This document shows, in pieces, positions 33,107-44,713 of a stretch of 64,000 bases of DNA. The DNA lies in assembly GCA_022059125.1 (NCBI GenBank), contig JAEUWY010000005.1:372001-436000 (forward strand). The letters are read 5' to 3'. Made by a program: the position numbers and the translations under genes. The notes under the pieces were generated by a model. It was given only the letters and a program-made list of their open reading frames with translations, was not told where the DNA came from and made no database searches. The stretch comes from Corynespora cassiicola (lineage: Eukaryota > Ascomycota > Dothideomycetes > Pleosporales > Corynesporascaceae). The first letter of the stretch is position 1. Each line of letters begins with the position of its first letter.

Positions 33107-35595
33107 CTACGAAGACGCTGCAGCCGCAGGTGTAGCCCGAGAGTCAATCTCATTGGAAAACAATAAATCTTCCATAGCGTCCACAAAACGTTCAGCTTTC
33201 TCATCGTCATCAGAGTCATCGTTCATATCTTCATCTATCTCATGTTCCTTGTCGATATCGTCCAAATCCTTGGCCTGATCAACTGTTATAGCCTTCTTCT
33301 CAAGTAGTTTATCAAATGCAGCAAGCTCCTCTTCAGCTGAATACCTCATGCCATACCGAACATCACGGTAGGTGTTGAAATAATGCTTGAGTTCGGCCAC
33401 GTCACATTCCACTGGTGGAATGGTAGAGTTCCCGATCACTTCCATCACCGGTAGGGTTCCATATAACGCTGCTATCCTGAGAACATTTTCAACGCCATAT
33501 TTGTTACTATTCCATGATGTTGATGCGCCATAATGAAATAGGAGCTGAATAAGATGATCCTGTCCACGATAAATTGCGGTCCAAATGGGTCTAATGCACG
33601 GCTTTGTTGGGATATTAACGTCAGCCCCGCATTTTAGCAAAGCCTCGGTAGTCGCATAAGACCCTTTATCAATTGATAAAAATAGAGGCGTGCGTTCATA
33701 CTCATCCTTGGAATCAAGGCCCACGCCGCGACCGTGTAGCAATAATATTATAGCCGCGGACTCGGAATCATGACAGCCAGAGAGATAATGCAAAGGAGTA
33801 TCCCTATGGTGATCAACGACCATAGCATCTGCCCCTGCATTCAGAAGAGCTTTGAAGCATCTCAATGATCCGGATTTCGAAGCGAAATGGAGGGCAGTTC
33901 TTCCATTTTCGTCCCTTAAATGGACTTGAGCCCCCTTTGTAAGCAAAATATCAACAAACGCGTAGTTACCCAGATATGCAGCCCACATAAGCGGTGTCGT
34001 TCCCATCCAATCTGCGTCATTTATTCTTGAAGGATATAAGCTTACTTGCTTTTGGAAGTCTGCATCAGACAATTTTGTGATTATCTGATGTAAAGGTCCA
34101 AGTTGCAAGTCGTATGGGTCCACTGAGCTAACAAGCATTTTCAACTTCATCGCATTCGAGGAATAAGGATATTTGGACGCTAATAACATGAAAAAAGCCA
34201 TGTCAAATGCTGACCTAGAAATCTCTTAGTTTCAATCGTCAACTCATGGTCAATGAATACTTTACCATCCTGATTTATTCTTAAAATGCAAATCTGCTCC
34301 CAACTTCGTTAGAAGAATGCATATTTCTAATTCCCAAAAAATCAAGGCGTACTGCATGTGCGTTAGTGCGAAAAGTCCAATGAGTTCGCCCTCATTTTAT
34401 GACGTACACTCAAAACAGAAACCCCGTCGAAGCCAATGTCAAAGGGTGACATATCCCCATTTTGCAAAAGTTCCTGAACTTTTTCTACAGATCCGCCTTT
34501 GATATAGCTCCAACAAAGTGAAGTACCTGCTATCGCTCTCGGTATTCTTACAAACCAGGAAAAGTTCTTCCCGCTGAGGCTGCTCCAGGTGGAGGTCAGG
34601 GCTGCGCGCATGATCCAACATGGAAAATAATATGTGAACCTAGATGAAGATGATGTTTGAGATCTAAAGCAGGCTTCGATATCGCAAGGACGAATGTCTG
34701 GCGAGGGGGTACTTGTGGAGGAGTAGAATAGGCTCCCAACAGCCAGCGAAAGCCATTTTGGTGTTCGATACTTGCTGCTAACATGACATTGACATTTGCA
34801 AGTTCCCTTGCATGCTTTCAGAGGCGTGTTGACTGTTATCTGAAGCTGACTGCACATCCCATTGCCATCATGGTATACTGCCTGTTCCAGAACAGACCAG
34901 ACTTCGCTCTGCGTGTGCTGATGAACCTTTGGGTTTTCTTCTTCAAGGTCTTGTCTCACACTCATCTGAGAGTCCATCTTATTCAATATCATTTTGGTTT
35001 GGTTGTGGTGTTCGTTCTGTATGATAACCACTTCATCGATCTTCGACCGGAGCTCACGACCTTGACGGCTAGAGAGACGTTAGCTATAGTCCCCCTTATA
35101 GTCTGAAGCATAATTTAAATTCAAACTAACAGGCTCATTGTCAGCAATACCAGTTGTAGGTTGCGGTGCGCATATGAAATCTTGTCTCGAATGTCCCCCA
35201 ACTGTTTCTTCTTCTGTTCGCTTAGCCCTAGGCGGTGTACCTTGCCGTTCTTTAATAGTTTGACACGCGCAAAGTCAGTTAACTCGTCCAGGTATCCTTG
35301 AAGTCTCTTTAAAGTATCCGGAAGATTTTTACAGGCTTCTTGAGCAGTCACTGTCTTGTTGTCTCGAAGCGCATTGTATTCACCACGCACTACCATCAAA
35401 GTCCCCTGGAGGTCTGTCACCTGCAGTTGTTAGGCTAGGCCATCTAAGATCCCACATTTCACCTACGGTATTCATGATTGTAAGAAGCTCGATGTTAGGG
35501 TTTAAGCGAGCTCTTGTCTGTTCCAGATACTGCAAAATCGACCCAGTGATCGTGATGAGAGTTACTATACTCGCGGTCACTGAGAGCGGGTCCAT
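33107..35595 (-). CDS. HeLo-like N-terminal domain plus ankyrin-repeat protein
   Basis: About 757 residues from five exons (35467-35595, 35131-35420, 34408-35068, 34266-34351, 33107-34214); all introns are about 46-62 bp and keep frame. The N-terminus MDPLSVTASIVTLITITGS followed by a helical region matches the fungal N-terminal domain found on NACHT/STAND and ankyrin proteins (Fungal_N/HeLo-like). A variable middle region follows, then at least five ankyrin repeats (units such as GRTALHFASKSGSLRCFKAL and RTPLFLSIDKGSYATTEALL) and an acidic tail (DDIDKEHEIDEDMNDDSDDD). Such proteins are numerous and fast-evolving in Dothideomycetes and are often linked, by analogy, with heterokaryon incompatibility or self/non-self responses. 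No NB-ARC/NACHT P-loop is seen. Its role next to the cluster is unknown; it may simply mark the flank. Confidence 0.78.
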
Positions 35596-36487
35596 GGTGA
35601 GTTCGCAACAGGATGTCAGGAGAGAAGTGGTGAGAAGAGATTTTTTTCCTTTTCCTGGTATTGTGGCAGGATAGTGGGAAGTTGGCAATGTGTTGCAGGT
35701 AAGCAGAGCGAAGATGCGGGGCAGCGAGGCGGAGCAAGAAGGCAACCAGGTAATCTAAGCAACCCCTTGTCTAGGCAGTTTTCGCGCATTCCGGTCATAC
35801 AAATGCATATATCTTCTAGTTTTGACGGCCTTTCCATAAGATGTGCTAAACTTCGAGACCCTGTCCTACTAAGGAGAGGCTGCAACTTTCTCTAAATAGG
35901 TTTTTCGTAACTTGTTTTTTCAAATGCAGGCAAGATACTACATAGCAGATGTAAAATTATTTTTTACTGTGGTCCGTTAATGTGGTTGTGGCTGTGGTTG
36001 TGGCTGTGGTTTGTGGGGCAGGGTTGCCATAGCGCGACTTGTGATAAGAGAGCCTTAGGGCGTCACGGCCGAGTTTAAGGTACAACGTGCGTGAACTCAA
36101 ATTCTGTTCGAATCAAAATTTGATTCATTAACTGCCCATTCGTATCTATGTCCATATCTTTTCCTTTAGGAAAAGAAGACATCTGCCAGGCATCCCAGCC
36201 CTTTCCCCCCTCTACTCCAGTAGTCTCTCAGCTCAATATACACTTATGAGTCGATCTATTTCTGGTTCCAGGTCATTGTTAGGTCGGAAAAGTGATTTTA
36301 AAAAGGAACATACGGACTATCAAGGCCTTATGGAATATTAGGGCTCAAGTTGTAATGTTTGCATATTCGTAGCCTGAATCATGTGATTCATAGTAAATGT
36401 CTTCACCAAAAGAGCTGGATTTCTCCGTACTTTCATGTCTCTGTGAATATTTGCAAAAGCAGAACCCATTCTTATTGAGTTCTGTTA
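35596..36487. other. Gene-free interval with a TGTGGY minisatellite
   Basis: Contains the presumed promoter of the HeLo-like/ankyrin gene and an imperfect hexamer array of TGTGGT/TGTGGC at about 35981-36017. Otherwise AT-richer sequence with no supported coding region. Confidence 0.4.
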
Positions 36488-37874
36488 TCAGGCATGATGG
36501 TTTTCGTCTTTGTTCTCGCACTCTTCTTCTGTCTTGTGTACTTCTTCAATACCAAGAGCTGGGCAATACGACTTTCGGCCACAGAACAACATTACATAAT
36601 CATCTTTGTAAGACTTAGATACTAGATATACCTTGAATGCAATGTAATGTTCTTCGAAACGGCGGGAAACATCAATGAAGTGGTCAAAAGCGTGTTCGTC
36701 AAGTGCCACAACATCCAGGAAGGTCAAGTCTAACTCCCGCAAAGATGAAAGACCTTTGTACCAGAACTCATACGAAGGATACCAACTACAATAGGCGTCA
36801 CTGTCCCGCATGTACAGGTGCAATTTTTGGAGGGCACTCGGGAAGTGTGCTTGGGGAAACCTCAAGTGGTGAAGACTTTGCCAGCCAGATAAAAGATGTT
36901 CATCCAGGATGAGTGAAGAGCTTTGAAAGTTCTTGGAAGCAATTAATAGGAGGCGGATGTGTGATCTTGTTCATCAAAGTTATCCTGAGGATTTAAGGTG
37001 CGATTGAAACGCCCCCCAAACCCGTGGAAGCTCCCCGAAAGTGTAGCAATTGGAGCTATGCAAATCCTCTGCCTCGTTATAATCTCCCATAACAATTGGA
37101 TTGTTGATCAGATGTAACTCTTTCAGTTTCCTGAGTATTGGCTGTGACAGCTCCGATTCGAATCGTTTGAGAGACATATCATAACCGCGAAGTTCCAATC
37201 GTGTCAGGCTATCGTTTAATATGTCAAGCCCAAAATCATCATGGCGGTGTTGCTCCTGGCACTCAAGTACCACGAGGTCTTTGACCGTATGAAACACCAG
37301 AGATTTGTTACGGATAAATGATTTCAGGGTTTTCATGTACAAAGTAAGAGATTCCAACTTGTTGAGCCGGTTTTTCGTGGTGATAGCGCCTCCAGTCTAG
37401 TCCTAACTTTCACATTTATTGCGGAGAAGATAAAACATCAGAGACAAATCTAGGGAAGTTACATGATCCAAAATGATCTTCTTGAGATTCTAGGCCAGGA
37501 TGAATATGATTGTAAAAAGGGCAACTCCATTTCCGGAAAGCGCTTCGTTGACCCATTTGATTTTGTCGTTCTCCTCTGGGTAAGAGTCCCCGATCGCATG
37601 GATCAACGCCATTACTTCTGTTCTAATACCCCTGACTTGAGGATTGGGTATGAATCGATCTAGCCAAGGGTTGCTTCCCTTTGGAACCAGGGTTTCGATA
37701 TAGCTGGCCAATTCTTTCCGCTCTGTCACGACGCGTAGTAGGGAAATCACTTGATTTGTTGGGCTGGTGCATATGTGAATGTTTCGATAGAGAAACGGCT
37801 CAAATATCTGCCGGTAGTATTTGTTGACCTGAGAGATGCTTGTCGAGCTCCGTTAGCAGGTTGGCAAACCCCAT
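36488..37874 (-). pseudogene. Broken F-box/LRR-like gene
   Basis: Fragments in different frames read like one fungal F-box/leucine-rich protein: an N-terminal piece starting at 37874 with LTELDKHLS, a frameshift into VNKYYRQIFEPFLYRN, a block ending at an in-frame TAG (37490-37492), then same-frame continuation NLKKIILDHVTSLDLS, a second block (about 36980-37357) with LRR-like text (DSLTRLELRGYDMSLKRF), further stops near 36970, and a last block (36488-36865) with LQKLHLYMRD and LRELDLTFLD. The breaks do not coincide with GT-AG introns I can define. This pattern of stops and frame changes in AT-richer DNA fits a decayed gene, possibly after repeat-induced point mutation. A real multi-intron gene cannot be fully excluded. 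Confidence 0.5.
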
Positions 37875-38537
37875 GGCGATAGGGACCTCTCTACGAGCAA
37901 TGGAGTAAGGTATAGCTGTCCTAGTGAGATATTTAGCACAGTTTTTCGTGACTGCTCTGAATATTTTTCAACAGAAAACATCATCATGAATATCTACAAG
38001 ACTGGTTGTTTTGGTGGTACCGCAGGTTTGTGTTGGTGGGAAGTACAGCGCGCGCGACGTAGCTTTTAAGCTCGTGTATTAGGTTCAGGAAATGAATACT
38101 CGTTTTTAAAATTAAAGATCCCCTGTTCCCTGAAATAGAACAGACTTTTTTCCTTGAAAAAGCTGTATGAAGCAAGGAAGTAAATATGGGCAAAACTTGG
38201 GATGATCTGGAAATGTACATTGCTGGAGCTTCGTCTACTATTTTTTGGGATTTCCTTTGCAGTTCAAGAGCTCGCTATTAAGCCCTTTAGAATGAATTGG
38301 CTGGGCCTATTATATCCCATCACGCCGTTACATAGGGATCAAATAGCTGTAGCATGTCCCTGTTAAGAGTATTTAGCATTCACCTCAGCTACTCGGCTGA
38401 CTAAACCCCACGGACCCACCCTCCCTCCGACCGCCCGGCAGAATTTCTCTCGCCGCGGGGTCCATCCCAACTCCAGCTCCAGCTCCCCACTTCACTCCAG
38501 TCCCCATATCCAACGCCCTCCCCACCCACCACGCACA
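37875..38537. other. Intergenic region upstream of the Nas6-like gene
   Basis: About 660 bp. The left part is AT-rich and continues the pseudogene environment; the last 150 bases are C-rich, typical of 5' UTRs of housekeeping genes here. Nothing else is seen. Confidence 0.4.
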
Positions 38538-39257
38538 ATGGAAGACCCCAACACGGGCAAATACGCCATCCACACGGCCAGTCGCGAAGGCCACACCCAA
38601 CGCGTCGAATCCCTCCTCAATGCGAACCCCTCCCTCGCCACCCTCCGCGACCCCGACGACCGCCTGCCCCTCCACTGGGCCGTCTCCTACAACAATCTCC
38701 CCATTGTAACCATCCTGGTGCAGCTCAAATCCTTCGACGTCGACGCGACGGACGCCTCGGGCTGGACGCCCCTCATGATGGCGTCGTCGCGCAAGGACGC
38801 TGAGCCCATCGTCGATCTGCTGCTCTCCAAGGACGCGGACGTGAACCAGAAGAACAATGCCGGCCAGACGGCCCTGCATTTTGCCGCGTCGCGCAACAAT
38901 CTCGATGTCGCGAGGAAGTTGTTGGCGGTGCGGCCGCCGGCGAGTGCGAGGGTCAAGGATAGGAGGGGTCAGTTGGCGCTGCATCGGGCGGCGGCGGCGG
39001 GGAGCGTGCCCATGGTGCGGTTGCTGATTGGCGAGGGGAAGAGCCCGCTCAATGCGACGGATGTGGATGGCATGACGGCGTTGCATCATGCGGTGAGCGA
39101 GGGGCATGGAGATGCGGCGTTGGTGCTGCTCGTAGCGGGGGCCGAGTGGGATAAGAAGAATACGGATGGCATGACGGCGTTGGACATGACGCCGGATGCA
39201 AAGACGAGGAAGTTTATTTTGCAGGCGGCGGAGAGGGAGGGGATTGATTTGGAGTGA
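38538..39257 (+). CDS. NAS6: Nas6/gankyrin-like ankyrin protein (26S proteasome assembly chaperone)
   Basis: A single exon of 239 residues, close to yeast Nas6 (228) and human gankyrin/PSMD10 (226). It consists almost wholly of about seven ankyrin repeats with conserved TPLMxA/TALHxA turns (RLPLHWAVSYNN; GWTPLMMASSRKD; GQTALHFAASRNN; GMTALHHAVSEGH). The start MEDPNTGKYAIHTASREGHTQ fits the family. Nas6 binds the ATPase Rpt3 during assembly of the 19S regulatory particle in cytosol and nucleus. Codon use is GC-rich at third positions, unlike the AT-rich sequence to the left, so this gene marks the return to conserved genomic background. Another small ankyrin protein is possible, but length and repeat layout favour Nas6. 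Confidence 0.78.
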   Translation: MEDPNTGKYAIHTASREGHTQRVESLLNANPSLATLRDPDDRLPLHWAVSYNNLPIVTILVQLKSFDVDATDASGWTPLMMASSRKDAEPIVDLLLSKDADVNQKNNAGQTALHFAASRNNLDVARKLLAVRPPASARVKDRRGQLALHRAAAAGSVPMVRLLIGEGKSPLNATDVDGMTALHHAVSEGHGDAALVLLVAGAEWDKKNTDGMTALDMTPDAKTRKFILQAAEREGIDLE

Positions 39258-39630
39258 GTGTGTTGCTCCAAGGGCAGGAGAAGTGAGATTTGCATGATAC
39301 CCTGGAGTTTGGAATATACATCATTTGCTGGAATGGGGCATTGAACGAATCTTAATGTCGACAAGAACAAGAAGGCAAATTTTGTTTGCAAATTACTACC
39401 GTCGGTCACATTTCGAGCCTTCTATGGGGACATTGATAGGCAGTGAAGGTCCCACATTTCGGCACAGAAGCATCAAGCCAGGCACCAGACACCGACGAAT
39501 CCCCCAGGGAAATGCTCCACAAGACAATGCCGCCAGCAATACAAGAAAACACATCGCTCACAAAAAAATTCTCAAGACAACATGAGGCTACCATCTCTAC
39601 CGCTGATTTTCATGCAGTAGCAGCAGCAGT
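39258..39630. other. Convergent 3' intergenic region
   Basis: About 370 bp between the Nas6-like and TMF-like stop codons; it holds both 3' UTRs. No other feature seen. Confidence 0.4.
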
Positions 39631-42411
39631 CTACTTCATCTGCTCGACCAGATCGCGATAAATCTTCTTCAAGTCTGCCACATCGCTCTCCAGCTCCTCG
39701 ACCTGCTCGCTCTTCTCGCCCAGCATCTCGAGCGTCGTGTTGTACCGCTCGTCCATTTCGCGCATCTGCTGCTCGAGCTGCGCCACCTTTTCGTCCTGCT
39801 TCTTCTTCTCGTCCACCTCGCGCATCAGCCTCACAACCTCCTCGCGCGCCTCGTCGCGCTGTGCGGAGAGGCGGGCCATCTCTTCCTTGGACGTGGCCTT
39901 TTCGGACTCGAGGCGGCGCACCGCGGCGCTCATGCGCTCGACAAGCTGAACAGAGGGACCTGCGCCGACGGTGGAGACGGAGATCATGTCGTTGATGGTC
40001 TGGCGTGGGGAGGATGTCATGTCGAAGCCTTCATCATGGTCGAAAGCATGGATAGAGGGCGTTGCAGATATGCTTGTCCCGCCGTTGAGGTTGGACAGGC
40101 TCGAAGGAATAGAGTCCTGTCGCTGTGGCGTTCCAATCTCGGGAGTGCGGGTAGAGCTGGACTTTTGGCGGGACGAGGTTGGTCTGCGCGCTTCGTCGAG
40201 CATGCGGTCCATGGGTGATAATGGCAAGTCCATTGCGGAAGAACGCGGCACTCCTCGCCGACTGTTATAGATGCCGAGCGGATCGGGCGAGTGCCTGCGG
40301 TTCGAGGCTGATGGCGAGTCGGCGCGCAAGTGGGGTGCGTCTAGTAGAGGTGTTTGGGCCTGCGATTCCATCCTCCACTTGTTCTTCTCCTCCTCAAGCT
40401 TCTGCTGGAATTCGGCTTCCCACACCTTCTTCTGGCGCTCAAAGTCTGCGCGGGCATCCTGTGCCGCCGTTTCAGCTTGCGCCAGGCGGGCCTGCAGTTT
40501 CTGTGCAGCCGTGCGCTGTTCAGTAAGGTCTTGCTCCAGCGTTCGCGCTCGATCATTGATACCCTCCAGCTCGTCCTCGAGGCGACGTGCTTTCGAGTTT
40601 ACATCTCGCGCCTTGCGCCGGATATCGGCCTCTCGCTTTGCCGTTTCATCGCGGTCCTTTTCAAGCGCCGCAACCCGGTTCGTGAGCGTGCTCTCAATGC
40701 CTTGCCAGTTTTCAGAAGCGAGAGCATACTGAGTCTGTAGGGTCTCGATCTGGCGAAGCAGTTTGGCCTGAGAGTCTCCGGTTGCGGAGGAAGACACCTC
40801 TTCGGAGCGACTGCGGAGGAGTTCGAGCTTGGTTTCGAGGTTCTTGTCATGTTAGTGTTTGAATGTTCAAGGCATGATACAACTAGTCTTACGGCAATCT
40901 CGCCACGCAATTCAAGCTCCGTGACCTTTGCTTTCTCGCTCTGCCTTGATGCTTCTTCCCTGGCCTCCTGGAGCTCTCGCTTCCCACGGTCTTCGGCTAG
41001 CTTCTTTTCTATCCGAATGTTTTCAATGTCCTCTTTCAGTGATGCAGTGACCCGTTTCTCAGCCTCCAATGCGCCCGCCTTTACCCTCTTCTCAGCATCC
41101 TCGGCTCGCGAGAGCGCATCACTAAGCTGTCGGCGGAGTTCTCCTATGGTCAGCTGTGCTTCTTCCCGCTCCGCCTTGATAACCTCGATATCTTTTTCGA
41201 TTCTTCCCACAATCTTCAGCTTATCCTGTGCAGCTCTCTCTGCAGCCTCGGCTCGTTTAGCGCGCTCCGTCTGCTCCCCAATGCTCTTCTCGGCTTTGGA
41301 CAGCCGCTGTTTGAGTGTGGAGATTTCCTTGTCTGTCTCTAGGGCTTTCTGGCGCATCTTTTTGATCGTGGTCAGGTGCTTCATTTCCGTCTTGGACAGT
41401 TTCTGGCCCTCCTCCATCAACGCAGCAATCTGCGCATCCTTTTCTGCCAGCTTCTTGTCTGCCGGCGTGGCTTCAGCACCGGATGATGCAGCCTTGGCAG
41501 AAGATGCAAGCTGTTGTGAAAGATAGGCAAGCTTCGACTGAAGAGCATCGATGCGCTCGAGGTGAGAGTTGAGTTCTTCTCGGTGTTCCCGCTGGACTTC
41601 CTCGTGTACACTCTGAAGAGCAGCAAGTTCGACCTCGACTTCAGCGGGGTCTTTTTGGGCAAGTGCTTCGATTTCTGGAAGAGCTGAGACGTCGGTCGAG
41701 GGGCGAGATTGGACACTGTCCATGGAGGGTCTCGGAGAAGTGGTTTGTGGTGTACGGATCGAAGGGATGGACATGGTCGGCATGGCAGTCGCGGCAGGCT
41801 GGTCGGCCACGACGGTCGAGGGAGGTGGAGAGGCAATTGGCGACTCGGTAGAAGGACGAGGTGAAATGTCTGTCTTCCTCTCCTCCATCTTGCTCAGTTG
41901 TTCCGCAACTGTAACAGCGGTTTCCGAGGCTGGTTCCGTGGCCGGCTCCGAGACCTTGGAGTCAATGCTTGACCTGCCCATGTCGGCGGCCGCTATGCCT
42001 GGACTCTTCAGCGCTGGACTCTGCGGGCGGGACCCCAGGTCTGACGATTGCCTCGCACTCTCGGTGCCCTTGTTCATAGCCTTGGCCAGGCGGTCCTGTA
42101 ACCTCGAATTTGGTCGGCTTCGTGAAGCGTTGCGCGAGACACCTGCCCTATCAGCTCGATGTTCCAAGACGTCTCCCAGCGGGTGTGTATGCGGGGCGCA
42201 GAGTGAAATGCCCAGCTACCTACGCACCTGGTTCGAGCTGCAGCTTCTTCTCCGCCGCTGCCTTGTCGGCGCCCTCCTGCTTGGATGCCGCTTCCGGCTC
42301 CTTGGGCTTGACCGTCCCATCTTCGGCCAGGATGGTGTCCAGGCGCGACTCGAGGCCTGCGACGGCGCCCGACAGCAGCGAGCCCCAGCCGCCCTTTCGT
42401 TGGCCGCTCAT
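39631..42411 (-). CDS. TMF/Sgm1-like golgin (TATA element modulatory factor family)
   Basis: About 881 residues from three exons (42228-42411, 40893-42142, 39631-40842; introns 85 and 49 bp). The N-terminus MSGQRKGGWGSLLSGAVAG is the short motif that opens fungal TMF/Sgm1 proteins. A Ser/Pro-rich stretch and then long heptad coiled coil (about residues 180-620, rich in Glu, Lys, Ala) follow. The C-terminal third includes QAKLLRQIETLQTQYALASE, typical of the family, and the final 110 residues are a second coiled coil corresponding to the TMF TATA-binding/Rab6-binding region. TMF1/Sgm1 proteins are Golgi-associated tethers that bind Ypt6/Rab6; the transcription-factor name is historical. Housekeeping; no link to the polyketide cluster is expected. 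Confidence 0.85.
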
Positions 42412-43119
42412 TGTGGAATGTGCACGCTATGCTGGGGCGCTGCTCGAAGCAATAGCCAGGGAGGATCGTGGATTATCACCGTTCTTTTGTATTTCGTGCG
42501 GGCGCATACATGGCGTGGAGGCGCAAAAGGCCAGGTTGGACGGTTCTCGTCGTACCTGTCAACTAAGGCTACCGCGGGGACGTCGGAGGCCACGCAGGGC
42601 AAAGTGTTGGCGGGAGCTCGGGCGCGTGCGTAATCGTTGCTCGGGGACTGTGCCGGCGATCCGGGGCCGTGAATTGATGCCCTCTGGCAGTTCGAGAGAC
42701 GTGGAAAACGAGCGTGGGAGCAGTTACGTGGGCTTTTGTGTTGACGACGCTGGGCCCGGTTGAAACAAACGTCGGCTTACAGGGCCAGCGTCCGTGCCCT
42801 CGGGTCTCTGACGCAAGCCTGTTCCTTTGGGGCAGTGTACAGTAGGCGGGCAGCCGGATGCAAGGAATTGGGAGGTTTTTTACGAGGGCATTCGGAAGCT
42901 GCAAATGCGTCTTTTGAGCAAGAAGCAAGAGACACAAACATGTGTATCCCGCATACTACAACACCGGGCATTAGTCGTCATGCGCATCATCCGACTTACC
43001 CAAAACGGCTAATCGCGATAGGAAGCACGACATCGGACCCAGTCAAGACATCCCATCCTTACCCCTCCCCAGCTCGAGCTCTCTAACAATTACGCCTGAA
43101 TTACATGAGACTTCTCAAG
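42412..43119. promoter_or_regulatory. Divergent promoter region of TMF-like and Nit-like genes
   Basis: About 700 bp between divergent start codons. No TATA-like element close to either start was seen. No extra gene is supported. Confidence 0.35.
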
Positions 43120-44329
43120 ATGCCTCTAGCAGTAAGTTGACGCTTCTCATTCGCCGCCAACCCTGTTCCATTTCCGACACTGTATGTTCTTGGTGGTTGT
43201 CTCAAGTACCATTTCTGTTCCTTTACATTTCCAAGCCCATTACAAATCAAGCATTTGGCATTTTCCAGCCTTTCAACTTGAATGCATACAGAAACCAAGT
43301 CACATATTGTGTTTACGTTTCACGACTCTACCGCTTCCTCGTCATCAATGTTGCTCAGCACTAATCGTCCACCAGGCAATTGGCCAGCTCCGCTCCACCG
43401 ACTCGTTGCTCGATAACCTCGAAAAATGCAAAGCCCTCGTCCGTAAGGCTTCCGAGGCTGGGGCTGCCGCCCTGTTCCTCCCCGAGGCAACCGACTACAT
43501 AGCCAGTAACGCCGCCGACACAATCTCCCTCGCCCAACCCGTGACCTCGTCCCCCTTTGTCCTGGGCCTCCAAGCCGAAGCCAAAAAGTACAATCTACCC
43601 ATTAGCGTCGGAATTCACGTAAGAAAGAAATTTCCCAATATCCCATCCCTACCACTCCAAGTCCACACCGCGACCCCCCATTAACCCAGGATTAACCAAG
43701 GGGAAAAAAAACAGGAACCAACCACCGACGGCACCCGCGTAAAGAACACCCTCATCTGGATCTCCGCCTCCGGCCACCTGACCCACCGCTACCAAAAACT
43801 CCACCTCTTCAACATCCAGCTCCCCAACAACGGCCCCATGCAGCGCGAATCCGACCGCGTGGAGCCTGGCGACACCCTTTCCGACCCGTACCCGACCCCC
43901 GTCGGCAAAGTCGGCCCCATGATATGCTTCGACCTCCGCTTCGTGGAGCAGGCGCTCGCGCTGAGGCACCGCGGGGCGCAGGTGTTGCTGTATCCGTCTG
44001 CGTTCACGGTGCCGACGGGGAGGGCGCATTGGGAGGTTTTGTTGCGGGCGCGGGCGGTGGAGGCGCAGGCGTATGTGATTGCGGCGGCGCAGGTGGGGTG
44101 GCACGACGAAGCAAAGAAGAGGAGGAGTTATGGGCATGGGATGATTGTGGATCCGTGGGGTAAGGTGGTGGCGCGGCTTGGGGGGGTGGGGGAGGATGGG
44201 AGTGAAGACGGGCTGGGGGAGGGGGAAGGGGAGATTGCGGTTGCGGATATTGATTTGGAGCTGGTTGAGAAGGTTAGGAGAGAGATGCCGTTGCTGAGGA
44301 GGACGGATGTGTATCCTGAGATTGCGTAG
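43120..44329 (+). CDS. Nit-type carbon-nitrogen hydrolase (deaminated glutathione amidase-like)
   Basis: About 289 residues from three exons (43120-43131, 43376-43618, 43715-44329). The first exon is only four codons (MPLA) before a long 244 bp intron; this is chosen because MPLAAIGQLRST is the standard start of the family and the junctions keep frame. The nitrilase triad is visible: Glu41 (LPEATDYIA), Lys113 (RYQKLHLFN) and Cys156 (MICFDLRF). The segment YPSAFTVPTGRAHWEVLLRA and the following AAAQVG are close to the Nit1/yeast Nit2 branch, which hydrolyses deaminated glutathione (metabolite repair) in cytosol and mitochondria; omega-amidase (Nit2/Nit3) is the main alternative. A Gly/Glu-rich insertion near residues 252-265 is unusual but lies in a surface region. 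Confidence 0.87.
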
Positions 44330-44391
44330 GGGAGCATGGGTTTTGTTCAGTGACTTTTGCAGGCCTCGTAGAAATTTATGCTTGCACATTG

Positions 44392-44605
44392 GCATGAGCA
44401 TAACCTCATGTCGGCATCATAGATCCTTTACATTTACCCCTACATCAGCTTGAGCATAATTCCATGTCGGCATCATAATCCCCTTTGCACCTAATATTAT
44501 ATTAGCGTTGTTATAATGCGGTGTCGGCATTATAGTTCCTTTTACGTCTCCACATCAACTCAGGCACAGTGCCACGTCGGCATCATAACCCACTTTACCA
44601 AAGAC
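44392..44605. repeat. Four-copy degenerate tandem repeat (about 55 bp unit)
   Basis: The core TCGGCATCATA recurs at 44411, 44467, 44524 (as TCGGCATTATA) and 44577, spaced 56, 57 and 53 bases. Each copy is followed 5-10 bases later by a CCTTTAC/CCTTTGC/CTTTTAC-like string. It lies in the convergent 3' region between the Nit-like and DPP3 genes. Origin unknown; ordinary minisatellite expansion is the simplest explanation. Confidence 0.7.
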
Positions 44606-44713
44606 CCGCATCAGAATTTCATTCGCGAGATTGGAAATAATCAACTTGAAAATGCATGTATATTGGTTTTCCTACGCCGTTTTCACTTAGCCATCCCAGT
44701 AGCCCAAGGCCCT

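Noticed and set aside
165..36120. TTCGAATC-like strings (near 168 and 36108) as tRNA T-loops
   Set aside because: No matching anticodon, D-arm or acceptor pairing around them; no tRNA gene is supported anywhere in the window.
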